Source: Paenibacillus urinalis (GTDB lineage Bacteria; Bacillota; Bacilli; Paenibacillales; Paenibacillaceae). From it: 64,000 nucleotides of DNA. Position 1 is the first letter of the stretch; the number at the start of each line of letters is the position of its first letter. Made by a program: the position numbers and the translations under genes. The DNA lies in assembly GCF_028747985.1 (NCBI RefSeq), contig NZ_CP118108.1:2547501-2611500 (forward strand), written 5' to 3'. Positions 45,776-55,504 of this stretch are shown piece after piece. The notes beneath the pieces were generated by a model. It was given only the letters and a program-made list of their open reading frames with translations, ran no database searches and had not been told where the DNA came from.

Positions 45776-47272
45776 TTGAAAAAAGTTAAGCGCTTACTTG
45801 GAGGAGCTTGTGTAGTGTCGCTGTCCACCACCTTATTACTTGCAGGATGCGGTACTTCTGATGATGGCAGTGCAGCTGTTGATGGAGACGGTCCGTTTCC
45901 CATCAGTATGGCGATTGTCCAGGTGGGGGAAATTCCAGAGAGCGGTGATGTAGAGAAGGCGATTGAGGAATATACGAATACGGACCTTAGTATTCAGTGG
46001 GTTCCGTCCTCTGCTTATGATGAGAAGGTCAGTGTCATGATTGCTTCCAATGAAATGCCCATGATTATGAAGCTGAATTACGTACCCATTGTAATAAGTG
46101 CACTGCAATCCGGTCTTTTTTGGGAGCTGGGACCTTATATTGACGATTATCCAAATCTGAAGGCACAAGACCCGAATCATTATAACAACATTTCTGTAGA
46201 AGGAAAAATATACGGCATTCCGCTATTCCGTGACATGGGACGTGCTTCTTATAACTACCGCAGCGATTGGCTCGAGACCTTGGGTATGGAACTGCCGGAC
46301 AATCTGGATGAGTGGTATGAGCTGCAGAAGGCGATGGTACAGAAGGACCCGGATGGCAACGGTAAGGAGGACACCTATGGATTTGTGCTCGACAAAGGCT
46401 ACAATACGGGACATTCTGCGGTAACGACACGTCTTGCGGTTAGTATCGGTGGGGTAAATAAATGGGGGCTTGTCGATGGTAAAATTACACCTGAGTTCAT
46501 GACTACGCAGTATGTGGATGTGCTTAATATGTTTAGACAGATGTATGCCGAAGGCTTGATTAATCAGGATTTTGCCGTGATGGACGGTACGGAAACAGGA
46601 AAGCTGTTCGATTCAGGCCGTGCCGGTCTTGGAAATGCAGTCGCCCAAGCTCTGAAGAGTCAGTATGAGCGGCTTACTGCAACCGACCCAAGCTATGTCG
46701 TAGATAATGCGGCATGGACAGGATCCGAAGGCATAAGACTTGCTGGTGAGCCAGGGCATAATGGATTCTTGGCCATTCCGAAGCAGGCGGTGAAGTCAGA
46801 GGAAGAGCTGAAGCGAGTGCTTGAATTTATGAATGCACTGCTGGATGAGCCGTCTTCGACACTGCTGATGAGAGGCGTCAAGGATGTGCATTATAAGGAA
46901 ACGGACGATGGCCGGACGGAGTTTATTGATTTTGCCCTGTTCCAGCAGCAGGTGAAGCCATATCGCGACAATCTGCTCAATATCGAGGGCTATCATGTGA
47001 AGCCGCTGAAGGATACGCCTCAAGGAGAAAAAGGGACTGCGATGGCGAAGGAGAACGCCAAATATGTGGTTCCGAACATCAGTCTGAATCTGACATCCGC
47101 AACCTATATGGAAAGAGGCAATGAGCTTGAACTCTTAATCAGTGATGCCCAAACGAAATACATTATGGGACAGATTGACGAAGCCGGCTGGCAGGCAGAA
47201 GTCGATAAATGGCTAAAAGCAGGCGGATCACAGGTTATTGAGGAGTTCCAAGCATCTTATGATGCAAAATAA
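45776..47272 (+). CDS. Sugar-binding lipoprotein of the CUT1 transporter
   Basis: A 498-residue family 1 solute-binding protein. Lipobox LAGC with Cys25. The body has ANSERTED-like features typical of LipO/YtcQ proteins: SVMIASNEMPMIM, GKIYGIPLFRDMGRASYNYRSDWLETLG and DPDGNGKEDTYGF. TTG start after AAGGGGAGATAAC. It probably binds an aldouronate or other plant oligosaccharide. Confidence 0.87.
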   Translation: MKKVKRLLGGACVVSLSTTLLLAGCGTSDDGSAAVDGDGPFPISMAIVQVGEIPESGDVEKAIEEYTNTDLSIQWVPSSAYDEKVSVMIASNEMPMIMKLNYVPIVISALQSGLFWELGPYIDDYPNLKAQDPNHYNNISVEGKIYGIPLFRDMGRASYNYRSDWLETLGMELPDNLDEWYELQKAMVQKDPDGNGKEDTYGFVLDKGYNTGHSAVTTRLAVSIGGVNKWGLVDGKITPEFMTTQYVDVLNMFRQMYAEGLINQDFAVMDGTETGKLFDSGRAGLGNAVAQALKSQYERLTATDPSYVVDNAAWTGSEGIRLAGEPGHNGFLAIPKQAVKSEEELKRVLEFMNALLDEPSSTLLMRGVKDVHYKETDDGRTEFIDFALFQQQVKPYRDNLLNIEGYHVKPLKDTPQGEKGTAMAKENAKYVVPNISLNLTSATYMERGNELELLISDAQTKYIMGQIDEAGWQAEVDKWLKAGGSQVIEEFQASYDAK

Positions 47273-47287
47273 GAGAATTAACGAGCG

Positions 47288-47320
47288 AGAAGGGATTGCT
47301 GTGGCAATCTCTTCTATTTT
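47288..47320 (+). terminator. Terminator after the sugar transporter
   Basis: Twelve-pair stem AGAAGGGATTGC/GCAATCTCTTCT with loop TGTG, then ATTTT. Confidence 0.85.
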
Positions 47321-47439
47321 GTTTCAGATGCTTTTCTACAACAAGTGGGGGGGCTTATTTCTAACGATAACGATACTTTTTCTACTAAAGCGCGTTTATA
47401 ATAGATAGGCAAATGTGTAAAAAAAGGGGGAAACGCCAG

Positions 47440-48483
47440 ATGCCTGATCTCGATCAATTAAAACGGACCGTTGAGCAGATGAACGAATCCGAACTCAGGA
47501 CCCTGATGCTTCACTTCATGATTTATATGCAGATGGCACAAGAGCAAGACATCTTGAAGGAACAATTGTATGATCGAATGCTGAACATTTATGAGGCGGT
47601 TTTGAATACTCAAAACCAGCAGCTAGCTCATAAACAGAGCTGGATGCCGGATGAGAACACGAAAAATATACATATCGTATTAGGAGTATCTGCTGCTGGT
47701 AGTGTGAGGCAGATGATTCAAGAGAATGGTTCCCACGGAACCGATCGAATAATCCTTTTTCATGATGTGTTCTCTATAGGGCCGATATGGCGGCTTCATG
47801 AAGAACAAGGAAGAGAGGAGAGAAGAGCCTGGTTTCGTCAGCATCTGGATCCAAAATTTGAGGATGTCAGGGACGGGGGTTATCGTTCTATTGAATCCCT
47901 ACCTGAAGATGCCGCGATATATATTTGGTGCAGCAATAATGCACATGAGCAGACTGGAATGCGATATGTGAGCTGGTTATTAAAGGATCGCTCTAACAAT
48001 CTATATATACTGGATGCTCCAGCCGCGAATGAACAGAAGGAAGATCAGCCGGGTGTATTACATTTCTATTCCCATACGGGAGAGATCTCATCAAAGGAAT
48101 TATCGCGAGTGTATCGTGATCCAACCAAGCATGTCTTGGTAACAGACGAACAAAGGCGATGTTATGAACAAGAATGGCTTTCTTTGTCGGAGAGCTCAAA
48201 TCTGCTCCGCATATGGGCATTTGGTGAGCTGCTCTCTGCAGAGGTGACCTATTTTGATGATTTTATATTGGAGAAGGTTCGTATACTTGAAAAGGATAAG
48301 CCCAATGGGGAGTTCTTGAAGGCTGCTAGAGTCATTGGCGAAGTGATCGGACATTCCGGACAGTATACAGGCGATGCGTTCATTGAATACCGACTAAGAG
48401 AGCTGATCTATGGCGGCAAATTAGAGATACAAGGTGTACCCAGAGCAATGAGATATTACAGTGTACGCAGCAAGGGAACATAA
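47440..48483 (+). CDS. DUF1835/DUF3658 protein
   Basis: A 347-residue cytosolic protein. The N-terminal 60 residues are helical (DQLKRTVEQMNESELRTLMLHFMIYMQ). DUF1835 starts at IHIVLGVSAAGSVRQMI with ILFHDVFSIGPIW; the C-terminal RVIGEVIGHSGQYTGDAFIEYRLRELIYGGKLEIQG is DUF3658. Function unknown. AAGGGGG favours the ATG at 47440 over one 27 nt upstream. Confidence 0.82.
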   Translation: MPDLDQLKRTVEQMNESELRTLMLHFMIYMQMAQEQDILKEQLYDRMLNIYEAVLNTQNQQLAHKQSWMPDENTKNIHIVLGVSAAGSVRQMIQENGSHGTDRIILFHDVFSIGPIWRLHEEQGREERRAWFRQHLDPKFEDVRDGGYRSIESLPEDAAIYIWCSNNAHEQTGMRYVSWLLKDRSNNLYILDAPAANEQKEDQPGVLHFYSHTGEISSKELSRVYRDPTKHVLVTDEQRRCYEQEWLSLSESSNLLRIWAFGELLSAEVTYFDDFILEKVRILEKDKPNGEFLKAARVIGEVIGHSGQYTGDAFIEYRLRELIYGGKLEIQGVPRAMRYYSVRSKGT

Positions 48484-48512
48484 ACATATGACAACAAGAG
48501 GAATGACAGCAG

Positions 48513-48953
48513 ATGAAAATAGTGGACCTTTATACGTCGGAAGTGAATGTGGATACCATCGCATTCTCCATCTTTTTTATAGTCTTTGTAATGGGGAACG
48601 CAATCGTCGTATCCAAACTGATTAAGTTATCAGAGCAATATGTATCAAGGCTTCGGTATATCATCGGCCTTATTCTATTATATGCAGGAGGAGCGGCAGG
48701 GTTCGAGCTCGTCATGAAATACCTGCCTAGGATAGGGCAAGCGGTGCCAGGTCCTGGAGCAGGAATGATCCTGATCGGTATTGGGATCGCTGTAATCCTG
48801 ACAGCGGTATTTATCATTGTTGCGAAATATGTATACCGGTTTAACAAGCTGCTTAATCCTACGGTGTTATTTATTGCAGTCCAGCCCGTGCTGTTTCTCC
48901 TGTTTCTAGCAATGTTTGTGGTGTCGGACAAACTGAGTCTACTGCCTCTTTGA
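48513..48953 (+). CDS. Four-helix membrane protein
   Basis: A 146-residue hydrophobic protein with four predicted helices; helix 3 contains GPGAGMILIGIGIAVILTA. No family recognised. It starts 29 bp after the DUF1835 gene and may share its transcript. AAGAGGAATGAC upstream gives a weak ribosome site. Confidence 0.65.
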   Translation: MKIVDLYTSEVNVDTIAFSIFFIVFVMGNAIVVSKLIKLSEQYVSRLRYIIGLILLYAGGAAGFELVMKYLPRIGQAVPGPGAGMILIGIGIAVILTAVFIIVAKYVYRFNKLLNPTVLFIAVQPVLFLLFLAMFVVSDKLSLLPL

Positions 48954-49032
48954 ATCATCGGGATTGGCTTGAACTTTTGAACTTATGAGTGAATCTATTT
49001 CATAATTTATCATAGAGAAAATAGGTGAGCGT

Positions 49033-49920
49033 ATGAAGAAGGTCGTACTTGCAGGAGGGACCGGGTTTATCGGTCAGTATTTTCAACAAAGCTTTGAGCA
49101 GCTGGGATATTATGTGTTCATCATCTCTAGACAGCAAGGTCATATTTCTTGGGAAGATCGTACCGGAATCGGCCATGCCCTGGATGGTGCCGAACTGTTA
49201 ATAAATCTGGCTGGTAAATCGGTAAACTGCAGATACAATGACTCAAATAAGAAAGAGATTACAGAGTCACGTACGCGTACAACTCGGATTCTTGGAGAGG
49301 CTGTACTCCAATGCAGCAAGCCCCCGGCCCTGTGGATTAACGCAAGTACGGCAACGATCTACCGTCATGCTGAAGACAAACCGATGACGGAACAATCAGG
49401 TGAGCTCGGCACGGGATTCTCTGTCGAGGTGGCTAAGGCATGGGAGGAAGCGTTCTTTAGCTATGAACTGCCTCATACTAGGCAGGCTGCTCTTCGTATT
49501 GCTATTGTGCTCGGACCGGGCGGAGGTGTATTGACACCTTATATTTATTTGACGCGATTTGGGCTAGGGGGCAAGCAGGGGCCAGGTAATCAGAAATTCA
49601 GCTTCATCCATGTCGAGGATCTGTTCCGCATAGTGCAGTATATACAGAGCCGTGAAGATCTTATAGGCGTATTTAATGCGTCGGCTCCGTACCCTGTGAC
49701 CAATCGTGAACTAATGCACGAGATGAGGAAGACACTAGGTGTCCCTGTAGGGATTCCAACGCCCAAGTGGATGCTGGAGATGGGTGCTATTGTTATTCGA
49801 ACGGAGACAGAGTTGGTACTGAAGAGCAGGTGGGTTGTACCAGAACGGATACTCGAAGAAGGCTTTGAATTTAAATATCCAACGATACAATCGACCTTGA
49901 AGGCGGTATTGGACATCTAA
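49033..49920 (+). CDS. TIGR01777-type NAD(P) epimerase (YfcH-like)
   Basis: A 295-residue extended SDR. The cofactor motif is VVLAGGTGFIGQYF; the family signature LINLAGKSVNCRYNDSNKKEITESR and the C-terminal DUF1731 region (PTPKWMLEMGAIVIRTETELVLKSRWV) are clear. Substrate unknown in the family. Confidence 0.9.
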   Translation: MKKVVLAGGTGFIGQYFQQSFEQLGYYVFIISRQQGHISWEDRTGIGHALDGAELLINLAGKSVNCRYNDSNKKEITESRTRTTRILGEAVLQCSKPPALWINASTATIYRHAEDKPMTEQSGELGTGFSVEVAKAWEEAFFSYELPHTRQAALRIAIVLGPGGGVLTPYIYLTRFGLGGKQGPGNQKFSFIHVEDLFRIVQYIQSREDLIGVFNASAPYPVTNRELMHEMRKTLGVPVGIPTPKWMLEMGAIVIRTETELVLKSRWVVPERILEEGFEFKYPTIQSTLKAVLDI

Positions 49921-49952
49921 TAATTTAACATACGTGATAGGATTATCTAACA

Positions 49953-51506
49953 ATGAACGAACGATTTATGGATTTTCTAACAATATTGCTTCCTACTTAT
50001 TTTTTCTTATATATGGCGATTACCTTAATTCATCGTAACAAGAGGAGTATGTTGAACCGAATAGCTGCCTGTCTGATGCTTGCTTTTCTGTTTTATTTTC
50101 TGGGGGAATACGTCAAGACGTCCTTGCTTCCAGAGTATCAGATGCAGATTGTTCTATATGGAAGTGCGCCCATGCTTCTGTTTGTCATCTGCTTCTTAGT
50201 ACATTTGTGTATTCTGATGGGCGGATCTGCGACACAGCATTTGAAGCGGCGGTTACCAATCATCTATGCCGCTCCCTTTACCTTGTGGCTTATTTTTCTC
50301 ATGACGATGGATCATAAGCAATTATATAACGTCGATATAACTGATGGAAGAAGTCCGTTGGATCCGTTATTTTTGCTGATGACTCTCTTATTTGTAGCCG
50401 GATATATTCTGCTGTCTGCGGTGATATTGTCTGTAACCTGGTATAGAACGAAGGAACAGAAAGTAAAAAAAGCATCCCGCTCCTTACTTCTCGGTTTGTT
50501 CTCGCTGTTCGCTTGGTTCGTACTGGTGACATTAATGCTGCAATCCATGTTAATAAACACAAGATACTCCATGATTTTGTATTTTGTAGGTTATCTCATG
50601 TGGGCGGTTGTATTAAGACATCAGATAGGCAAGTACCATATCATGCCGGATTATCGCAAATTGTTTCATATTCTCTTCAAGTCAGCTCCTACAGCCATTA
50701 TGCTGCTGGATCGTCAGGGGATCGTAAGAGAGCTTAATCCTAAGGCAAAACGTTGGTTTGAAGGAATTAAAGCCGAGGAGATTCCCCAGCATATAGAGTT
50801 CAATAATGGGATCAGGCTTCCAGAAGTACTGGCTTCCTTAGATCAGCAGCGTGAAGGAACAACCCACTGGGAGATGAGAGTGGATAGTGATCGAATGGAT
50901 CATGTTGATCTCATCATGAATCTGGATTTGGTGGAGGGGTTGAATGAAGAGCTCTTCGTAATGCATTTGACGGACGTTACCTCTCTCAAGAATACAGAGC
51001 GTAAACTGCTGGAATCAGAACAAGAATATAAGCATCTTGCACTTCACGATTCATTAACGGATCTATATAACAGAGCAGCAATGGAGGAATACCTTGAGCG
51101 AAAAATAGCACAACACGATATGTTCGCTCTCGTATTAATTGATCTGGATAATTTTAAGCCGGTTAATGACACGTACGGTCATCTCATAGGTGATCTGTAT
51201 CTCAAGCATATTGCTCGCATCTTTAAGGACATGTCTGGTCCAAATGATCTGGCAGCTCGAATGGGTGGAGATGAGTTTGTACTAATAATCAGCTGTGCTG
51301 AGGTGTCTGAAGCGGAAGTGGATGAATTCATTAATCAGCGTCTGTCCTTGCTATCTATGCATTCATTTCGTAACGAGAATACGGAAATTCCAATTACGTA
51401 TTCCTCGGGTGTCAGTATATATCCGAGTGATGCATCCAATGTAACTCAATTGCTGAAGATTGCAGATGAAGCGATGTATAAGGCAAAGCGAACGGGCAGA
51501 GCTTGA
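49953..51506 (+). CDS. Membrane-bound PAS-GGDEF diguanylate cyclase
   Basis: A 517-residue protein. About seven N-terminal helices form a 7TM-type sensor (to about 225), followed by a PAS-like domain (IMLLDRQGIVRELNPKAKRWFEG) and a GGDEF domain from LALHDSLTDLYNR. The active-site loop is intact, ARMGGDEFVLI, so cyclic-di-GMP synthesis is expected. No EAL domain. The only c-di-GMP enzyme in the window. Confidence 0.9.
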   Translation: MNERFMDFLTILLPTYFFLYMAITLIHRNKRSMLNRIAACLMLAFLFYFLGEYVKTSLLPEYQMQIVLYGSAPMLLFVICFLVHLCILMGGSATQHLKRRLPIIYAAPFTLWLIFLMTMDHKQLYNVDITDGRSPLDPLFLLMTLLFVAGYILLSAVILSVTWYRTKEQKVKKASRSLLLGLFSLFAWFVLVTLMLQSMLINTRYSMILYFVGYLMWAVVLRHQIGKYHIMPDYRKLFHILFKSAPTAIMLLDRQGIVRELNPKAKRWFEGIKAEEIPQHIEFNNGIRLPEVLASLDQQREGTTHWEMRVDSDRMDHVDLIMNLDLVEGLNEELFVMHLTDVTSLKNTERKLLESEQEYKHLALHDSLTDLYNRAAMEEYLERKIAQHDMFALVLIDLDNFKPVNDTYGHLIGDLYLKHIARIFKDMSGPNDLAARMGGDEFVLIISCAEVSEAEVDEFINQRLSLLSMHSFRNENTEIPITYSSGVSIYPSDASNVTQLLKIADEAMYKAKRTGRA

Positions 51507-51646
51507 TTCACGGAGTTCTAGCATTATAAATAATATATAGAGACGATATGGGTTCAAATAAGTTGACAAAAATTTAATTTTGCATTATATTATTTTCGTT
51601 TCAATTCGTAATTATAATAATTACAGATATTAGGGAGGCATACAAA

Positions 51647-52282
51647 ATGACCCAAGATATACAAACTGATTTCTTCACGTTAATTCGCGAACGCCAGTCC
51701 ATTCGCAGCTATGATCCGAGTGTTACGATCTCGGAGGAAGAACTAACAGCCATTCTTGAAGATGCCGTGCTTGCACCTTCTTCTTCCAACCTGCAGCCAT
51801 GGCGCTTCATTGTCGTTAATGATCCTGCTGTCAAAGAGACACTCAAGCCGATCGCAAATAACCAGCAACAAGTCGTGGATTCCGCAGCGACAATTATTGT
51901 GTTAGGCGACAAAGAAGCTTATAAACGGGCAGATGAGATCTATGATCGTTCTGTAGAGCTGGGCATGCCTCAGGAAGCTCGGGATGCTTACGTACCAAGA
52001 ATGCTAGAATATTACCGTACGATGTCAGAAGAAATAGCTCGGAGTACAGCTGAGATTGACGGAGGTCTGGTGTCCATGCAGCTGATGCTGGCTGCGAAGG
52101 CAAGAGGTTACGATAGTGTACCGATGGGTGGCTTCTCACATGAAAGACTCATCGAAGAGTTTAACATTCCATCCAACCTGATTCCGGTCATGCTTATTTC
52201 AATCGGTAAAGCAGCGAAGCCTGGATTGCCTAAATCTCGTCTTCCGCTGGATCGCGTAACGTATTGGAATGCTTTGACGTAA
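51647..52282 (+). CDS. Nitroreductase-family protein
   Basis: A 211-residue FMN-dependent reductase. RQSIRSYDPSVTISEEEL and LAPSSSNLQPWRFIVVND give the FMN phosphate site; GLVSMQLMLAAKARGYDSVPMGGF is the typical second block. AGGGAGG precedes the ATG. It probably reduces quinones or nitroaromatics. Confidence 0.9.
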   Translation: MTQDIQTDFFTLIRERQSIRSYDPSVTISEEELTAILEDAVLAPSSSNLQPWRFIVVNDPAVKETLKPIANNQQQVVDSAATIIVLGDKEAYKRADEIYDRSVELGMPQEARDAYVPRMLEYYRTMSEEIARSTAEIDGGLVSMQLMLAAKARGYDSVPMGGFSHERLIEEFNIPSNLIPVMLISIGKAAKPGLPKSRLPLDRVTYWNALT

Positions 52283-52330
52283 GAATAATAGTTGCTTTTA
52301 TCCCGGGTGAGGGTAAACGCCAGTTCATAA

Positions 52331-52361
52331 CAGCAGTGACTAATTGTCGCTGCTGTTTTTT
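52331..52361 (+). terminator. Terminator after the nitroreductase
   Basis: Stem CAGCAGTGAC/GTCGCTGCTG with one wobble, loop TAATT, six T. Confidence 0.88.
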
Positions 52362-52433
52362 CTGCTGTATGAATTCCATAGATCCGGCCGGGTTCTCTTG
52401 GTGAGGTGTGTGCCAAGCTATCGCATTAGTTCA

Positions 52434-52955
52434 TTATTGAAAATTGTCGGACATTTTAATGCTAAGCGCTCGGGTCATGTTCTCCACCTTGGTTCTGCCA
52501 TCCTCAAAATAATAGGAATACAGAACGATATCCCCGTCTGATTTGATCATCCGCTCAAACTGATCTTCACTCATTGACAATTCCATGTTCTCCTCAAGCC
52601 ATTCATTTTTAGTCAACACGGTAGGTATAGCAATACTCTCAGAGGAACTCGGTGGAAGAATAGATTCGCCGTCTATTTGCAGATCAATTCGGTGTATATC
52701 AAAGCCATGCATGATCTCTATCTTAGATTCGCTGCCCACATATCGGAGACCAGCTTGAAATCGCAGCAATTGAGCCGTTTGTTCATTCACTGAATTTGTT
52801 TTCAGTCTTATCTGATAATCATCAATTCTTTTGATTGCGGTAACCGATTCCTCCGTCTTAGTGATCTCATCCGGTGTGTAATCGACGTTGGAAGAGCAAG
52901 CAGACAGCAGCATGAGGATGAATAATAAAGTGAGACCAGTTATAGATAATCGCAT
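52434..52955 (-). CDS. Hypothetical lipoprotein
   Basis: A 173-residue exported protein with lipobox LLSAC (Cys20). The mature part has no recognised family. GGAGG lies before the ATG at 52955; an upstream in-frame ATG gives an eight-residue longer form. Confidence 0.7.
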   Translation of the reverse strand: MRLSITGLTLLFILMLLSACSSNVDYTPDEITKTEESVTAIKRIDDYQIRLKTNSVNEQTAQLLRFQAGLRYVGSESKIEIMHGFDIHRIDLQIDGESILPPSSSESIAIPTVLTKNEWLEENMELSMSEDQFERMIKSDGDIVLYSYYFEDGRTKVENMTRALSIKMSDNFQ

Positions 52956-53024
52956 TTTCGACCTCCAAAGGGTTGTCATATAAGAACTGACGCAGGGGAG
53001 TGGAGGATTGTTCCATTTATCTGA

Positions 53025-53882
53025 TTAATTGAAGGCATTCTCATTCTTTTTGAAGAATTTATAGTATGTGCGAACATGATCTAATTCGGTCCAGTGTCTC
53101 ACCTTCACAGGATTTTCATCCAGGTTATAGATCTTCGCCTCCTTTAGGGATAGCAGGAATGGAGAATGTGTGGAGATAATAAACTGACAGCCAAAGAAAC
53201 GAGCAGAATCTTCAATGAATTTCATAAGATCCAGCTGACGTTGTGGAGAGAGACTATTCTCTGGCTCATCCAGAATATAAAGTCCATTTTCTCCGATTTT
53301 TTCAGTGAAATAGCGGAAGGCACTTTCCCCATTAGAATATTCCCTCACATTATCCATCAAAGTGCTTCGTACATATCGGGACTGTGTTTTACTTCTGGCT
53401 GCATTCACTTTCTTCAACTGCTCGTAATCTTCCATAGATCTCATCTGAAATTGCGAATATTTCGCATCCAAATATTCATCGAACAATTCTTCCCGCTTAT
53501 GATCAATCCCCTCGTTAAGATTTCGGATATTCAACATGAAGTCAAATACATCATCACTAGTAATAATCCTGCTATGTTCTGGAATGTCTGCTCTCGTATG
53601 CATCTCGCACATACGCACATAATCAGGATAAAAATTAGATTTATTATAGATGGAATCACGTTGGATTCCCGTTTTCTCTGCAATCACGTTGAGTGCAGTG
53701 GATTTCCCTGAACCATTCCCGCCATATAATATTGTCACCGGCTCAAAATCAATGACCTGTAAGCCATTTTTGGACAGGATTTTGAAGGGATAAAACGAGT
53801 CATAGCACGTTCTCTTTATATTCATGAAAAAGTCAAATTCCATGTCATCATTCGGAAATGAAAAAGTATGTAAATAAATCAT
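53025..53882 (-). CDS. Stand-alone AAA/ABC-type ATPase
   Basis: A 285-residue ATPase of the AAA_21/SMC-like type. Walker A is ILYGGNGSGKSTALNVIAE (about residue 55), signature-like YSNGESAFRYF (about 187), Walker B YILDEPENSLSP, and IISTHSPF. Such proteins occur alone or with nuclease partners in phage defence; none is next to it. AAGGAGGAG precedes the ATG. Confidence 0.82.
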   Translation of the reverse strand: MIYLHTFSFPNDDMEFDFFMNIKRTCYDSFYPFKILSKNGLQVIDFEPVTILYGGNGSGKSTALNVIAEKTGIQRDSIYNKSNFYPDYVRMCEMHTRADIPEHSRIITSDDVFDFMLNIRNLNEGIDHKREELFDEYLDAKYSQFQMRSMEDYEQLKKVNAARSKTQSRYVRSTLMDNVREYSNGESAFRYFTEKIGENGLYILDEPENSLSPQRQLDLMKFIEDSARFFGCQFIISTHSPFLLSLKEAKIYNLDENPVKVRHWTELDHVRTYYKFFKKNENAFN

Positions 53883-53996
53883 CCTTCTCCTCCTTAAACA
53901 GTATCAATACTAAACTACTTGTTCCCGAGAGAAATGTCCAGAAGTGATCAGATTTAGTAATGAAAATCCATGGATTAAATATGATTAGCAGATTAA

Positions 53997-54082
53997 ATGC
54001 AAAGTATGCTTGACATAAAATGCAAAGTAAACTATTCTAAATATGCAAAGTAAACTATTCTAAATATGCAAAGTAAACATTG
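53997..54082 (+). repeat. Four phased 23-bp repeats, probable Xre operators
   Basis: ATGCAAAGTA begins at 53997, 54020, 54043 and 54066, exactly 23 bp apart. Copies two and three are identical over 23 bp; copy four keeps ATGCAAAGTAAAC. The promoter of the following regulator lies inside the array. Confidence 0.85.
54010..54038 (+). promoter_or_regulatory. Promoter of the xre gene within the repeats
   Basis: TTGACA (54010-54015), 17 bp, TATTCT (54033-54038). The repeat ATGCAAAGTAAAC fills the spacer, which would allow autorepression. Confidence 0.65.
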
Positions 54083-54097
54083 CAAGGAAGTGGTCAA

Positions 54098-54304
54098 TTG
54101 AAGACAAGAATTGCTGAACTGCGTAAGCAACATAAGCTGTCGCAAGAGGAACTAGGGCTCATTGTAGGCGTTACCCGACAAACCATTACCTCACTTGAGA
54201 CGGGAAAATATACGGCTTCCCTTGTTCTTGCCTACAAAATTGCCCAATATTTTGGACTTACCATTGAAGAAGTGTTTGATTTCAGCGAAGTGGAGGAAAT
54301 GTAA
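54098..54304 (+). CDS. Xre-family small regulator
   Basis: A 68-residue single-domain repressor of the YgzD/YozG kind: HKLSQEELGLIVGVTRQTITSLETGKYTASLVLAYKIAQYFGLTIEEVF. TTG start with AAGGAAG upstream. The stop overlaps the next ATG (TAATG), so the membrane protein is cotranslated. Confidence 0.87.
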   Translation: MKTRIAELRKQHKLSQEELGLIVGVTRQTITSLETGKYTASLVLAYKIAQYFGLTIEEVFDFSEVEEM

Positions 54305-54744
54305 TGGAGAAGTATAAGATTCAAGTAACAACCCGCAAGAACGCTCTATTATTAATTGCTGCTGCCATGTTATTGATCTATGCAGGACTTGTGTTTTATC
54401 GAGGGGGTCTGCCCGAATTACCCAGTTTTATTAAAGGGTTTCATACAGGAGCTTTTATCGGTGTTGAATTATGCATTGTTTTTTTCCTCGTCAAGTATAG
54501 AAAAGCCAGCAAAAATGAAGCAGAGCTGAAGAAGCTGTATATCGAAGAGAACGACGAGCGGAATGCAGTGATTCTTCAGAGTGCCAGCTCACTCAGCATG
54601 GTCATCATTCTTGTAGGTCTTGGGATGGCCTCTGTTATCGCCGGTTTCTTCAACACGATGATATTTTATACCTTAATGGCTGCTTTATTTTTTGTTTTGA
54701 TTGTGTTCTTTGTATTGTGGATCTATTTTGCAAAGAAGATCTAA
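54304..54744 (+). CDS. Four-helix membrane protein paired with Xre
   Basis: A 146-residue protein with helices at about 12-30, 42-62, 88-112 and 116-138. A charged segment (YRKASKNEAELKKLYIEENDERN) lies between helices 2 and 3, as in DUF2178/DUF6442-like partners of small Xre regulators. Function unknown. Confidence 0.75.
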   Translation: MEKYKIQVTTRKNALLLIAAAMLLIYAGLVFYRGGLPELPSFIKGFHTGAFIGVELCIVFFLVKYRKASKNEAELKKLYIEENDERNAVILQSASSLSMVIILVGLGMASVIAGFFNTMIFYTLMAALFFVLIVFFVLWIYFAKKI

Positions 54745-54776
54745 CAGCTTAAATAGGATGAATCGAGGTTGAACCA

Positions 54777-55274
54777 ATGGAGAGTAAATTACCTTTATTT
54801 ATCGTAACGGGAGCAAGCGGTTCTGGGAAATCCTATGTAATTCAGGATCTGCGGAGATTAATGCCTGACTTTGATATTTTTGACCCTGATCATCTTGTTG
54901 ATTTTGTTGGGCACGATTGGGAGAAGATCCGAAATATTTGGCTGAGAGTTGCCCGAAACATCGCGGAGAGTGGACGTATGACGATTATATGCGGAACCAT
55001 GATGCCATGGGATATTGAGAAATGTGCAGACTATTCTTTTTTCAAGCATGTATATTATCTCAACCTACATTGTAATGAAGAAACTCGCGAGAAACGTCTA
55101 CGTGAAAGAAATTGGTCTGAGGAAGAGATTCAGAATCATCTTAACTTTGCAGAACGATTGCTTGAGATTGCTGGCGAGGCTTATAATCCACCCATGCCTA
55201 CAATTGATACTACGGAAACGAATGTAACCGAAGTGGCTTCACAAATAAAAGGGTGGGTTGAGCAATACGTCTGA
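54777..55274 (+). CDS. P-loop nucleoside-kinase-like protein
   Basis: A 165-residue protein, Walker A GASGSGKS at residues 12-19. IFDPDHLVDFVGHDW may position the acceptor, and EETREKRLRERNWSEEEIQNHLNFAERL resembles the lid of small kinases. Substrate unknown. GAGGTTGAACC precedes the ATG. Confidence 0.78.
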   Translation: MESKLPLFIVTGASGSGKSYVIQDLRRLMPDFDIFDPDHLVDFVGHDWEKIRNIWLRVARNIAESGRMTIICGTMMPWDIEKCADYSFFKHVYYLNLHCNEETREKRLRERNWSEEEIQNHLNFAERLLEIAGEAYNPPMPTIDTTETNVTEVASQIKGWVEQYV

Positions 55275-55356
55275 ATGATACGAAAGAACAAAGCCATAGG
55301 GAGATTTAATATGTGAGCTGAAATAATCTATAGGTCATCCTAAATAACTTTAGAAG

Positions 55357-55384
55357 CAGCTGGTCAAGTTGACAGCTGTTTTTT
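55357..55384 (+). terminator. Terminator after the kinase-like gene
   Basis: CAGCT and AGCTG, with an inner GTC/GAC pairing, followed by six T. Confidence 0.7.
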
Positions 55385-55504
55385 GTAGGAATCAGAATTA
55401 CATTAATTAATTGTCGAAGGGTAGGTGAGCAGGGAGATAGCAGTTTAATATTCATTGCAACTAACAACTATATTACGACATTATATTCCGCTTTCTTTCC
55501 GTAA

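Noticed and set aside
53997..54082. CRISPR-like array
   Set aside because: Repeats are 23 bp in direct tandem without unique spacers; they fit operator sites.
53025..55274. Phage defence island
   Set aside because: Only a lone ATPase and small Xre/membrane/kinase genes; no nuclease, toxin or known defence partner.
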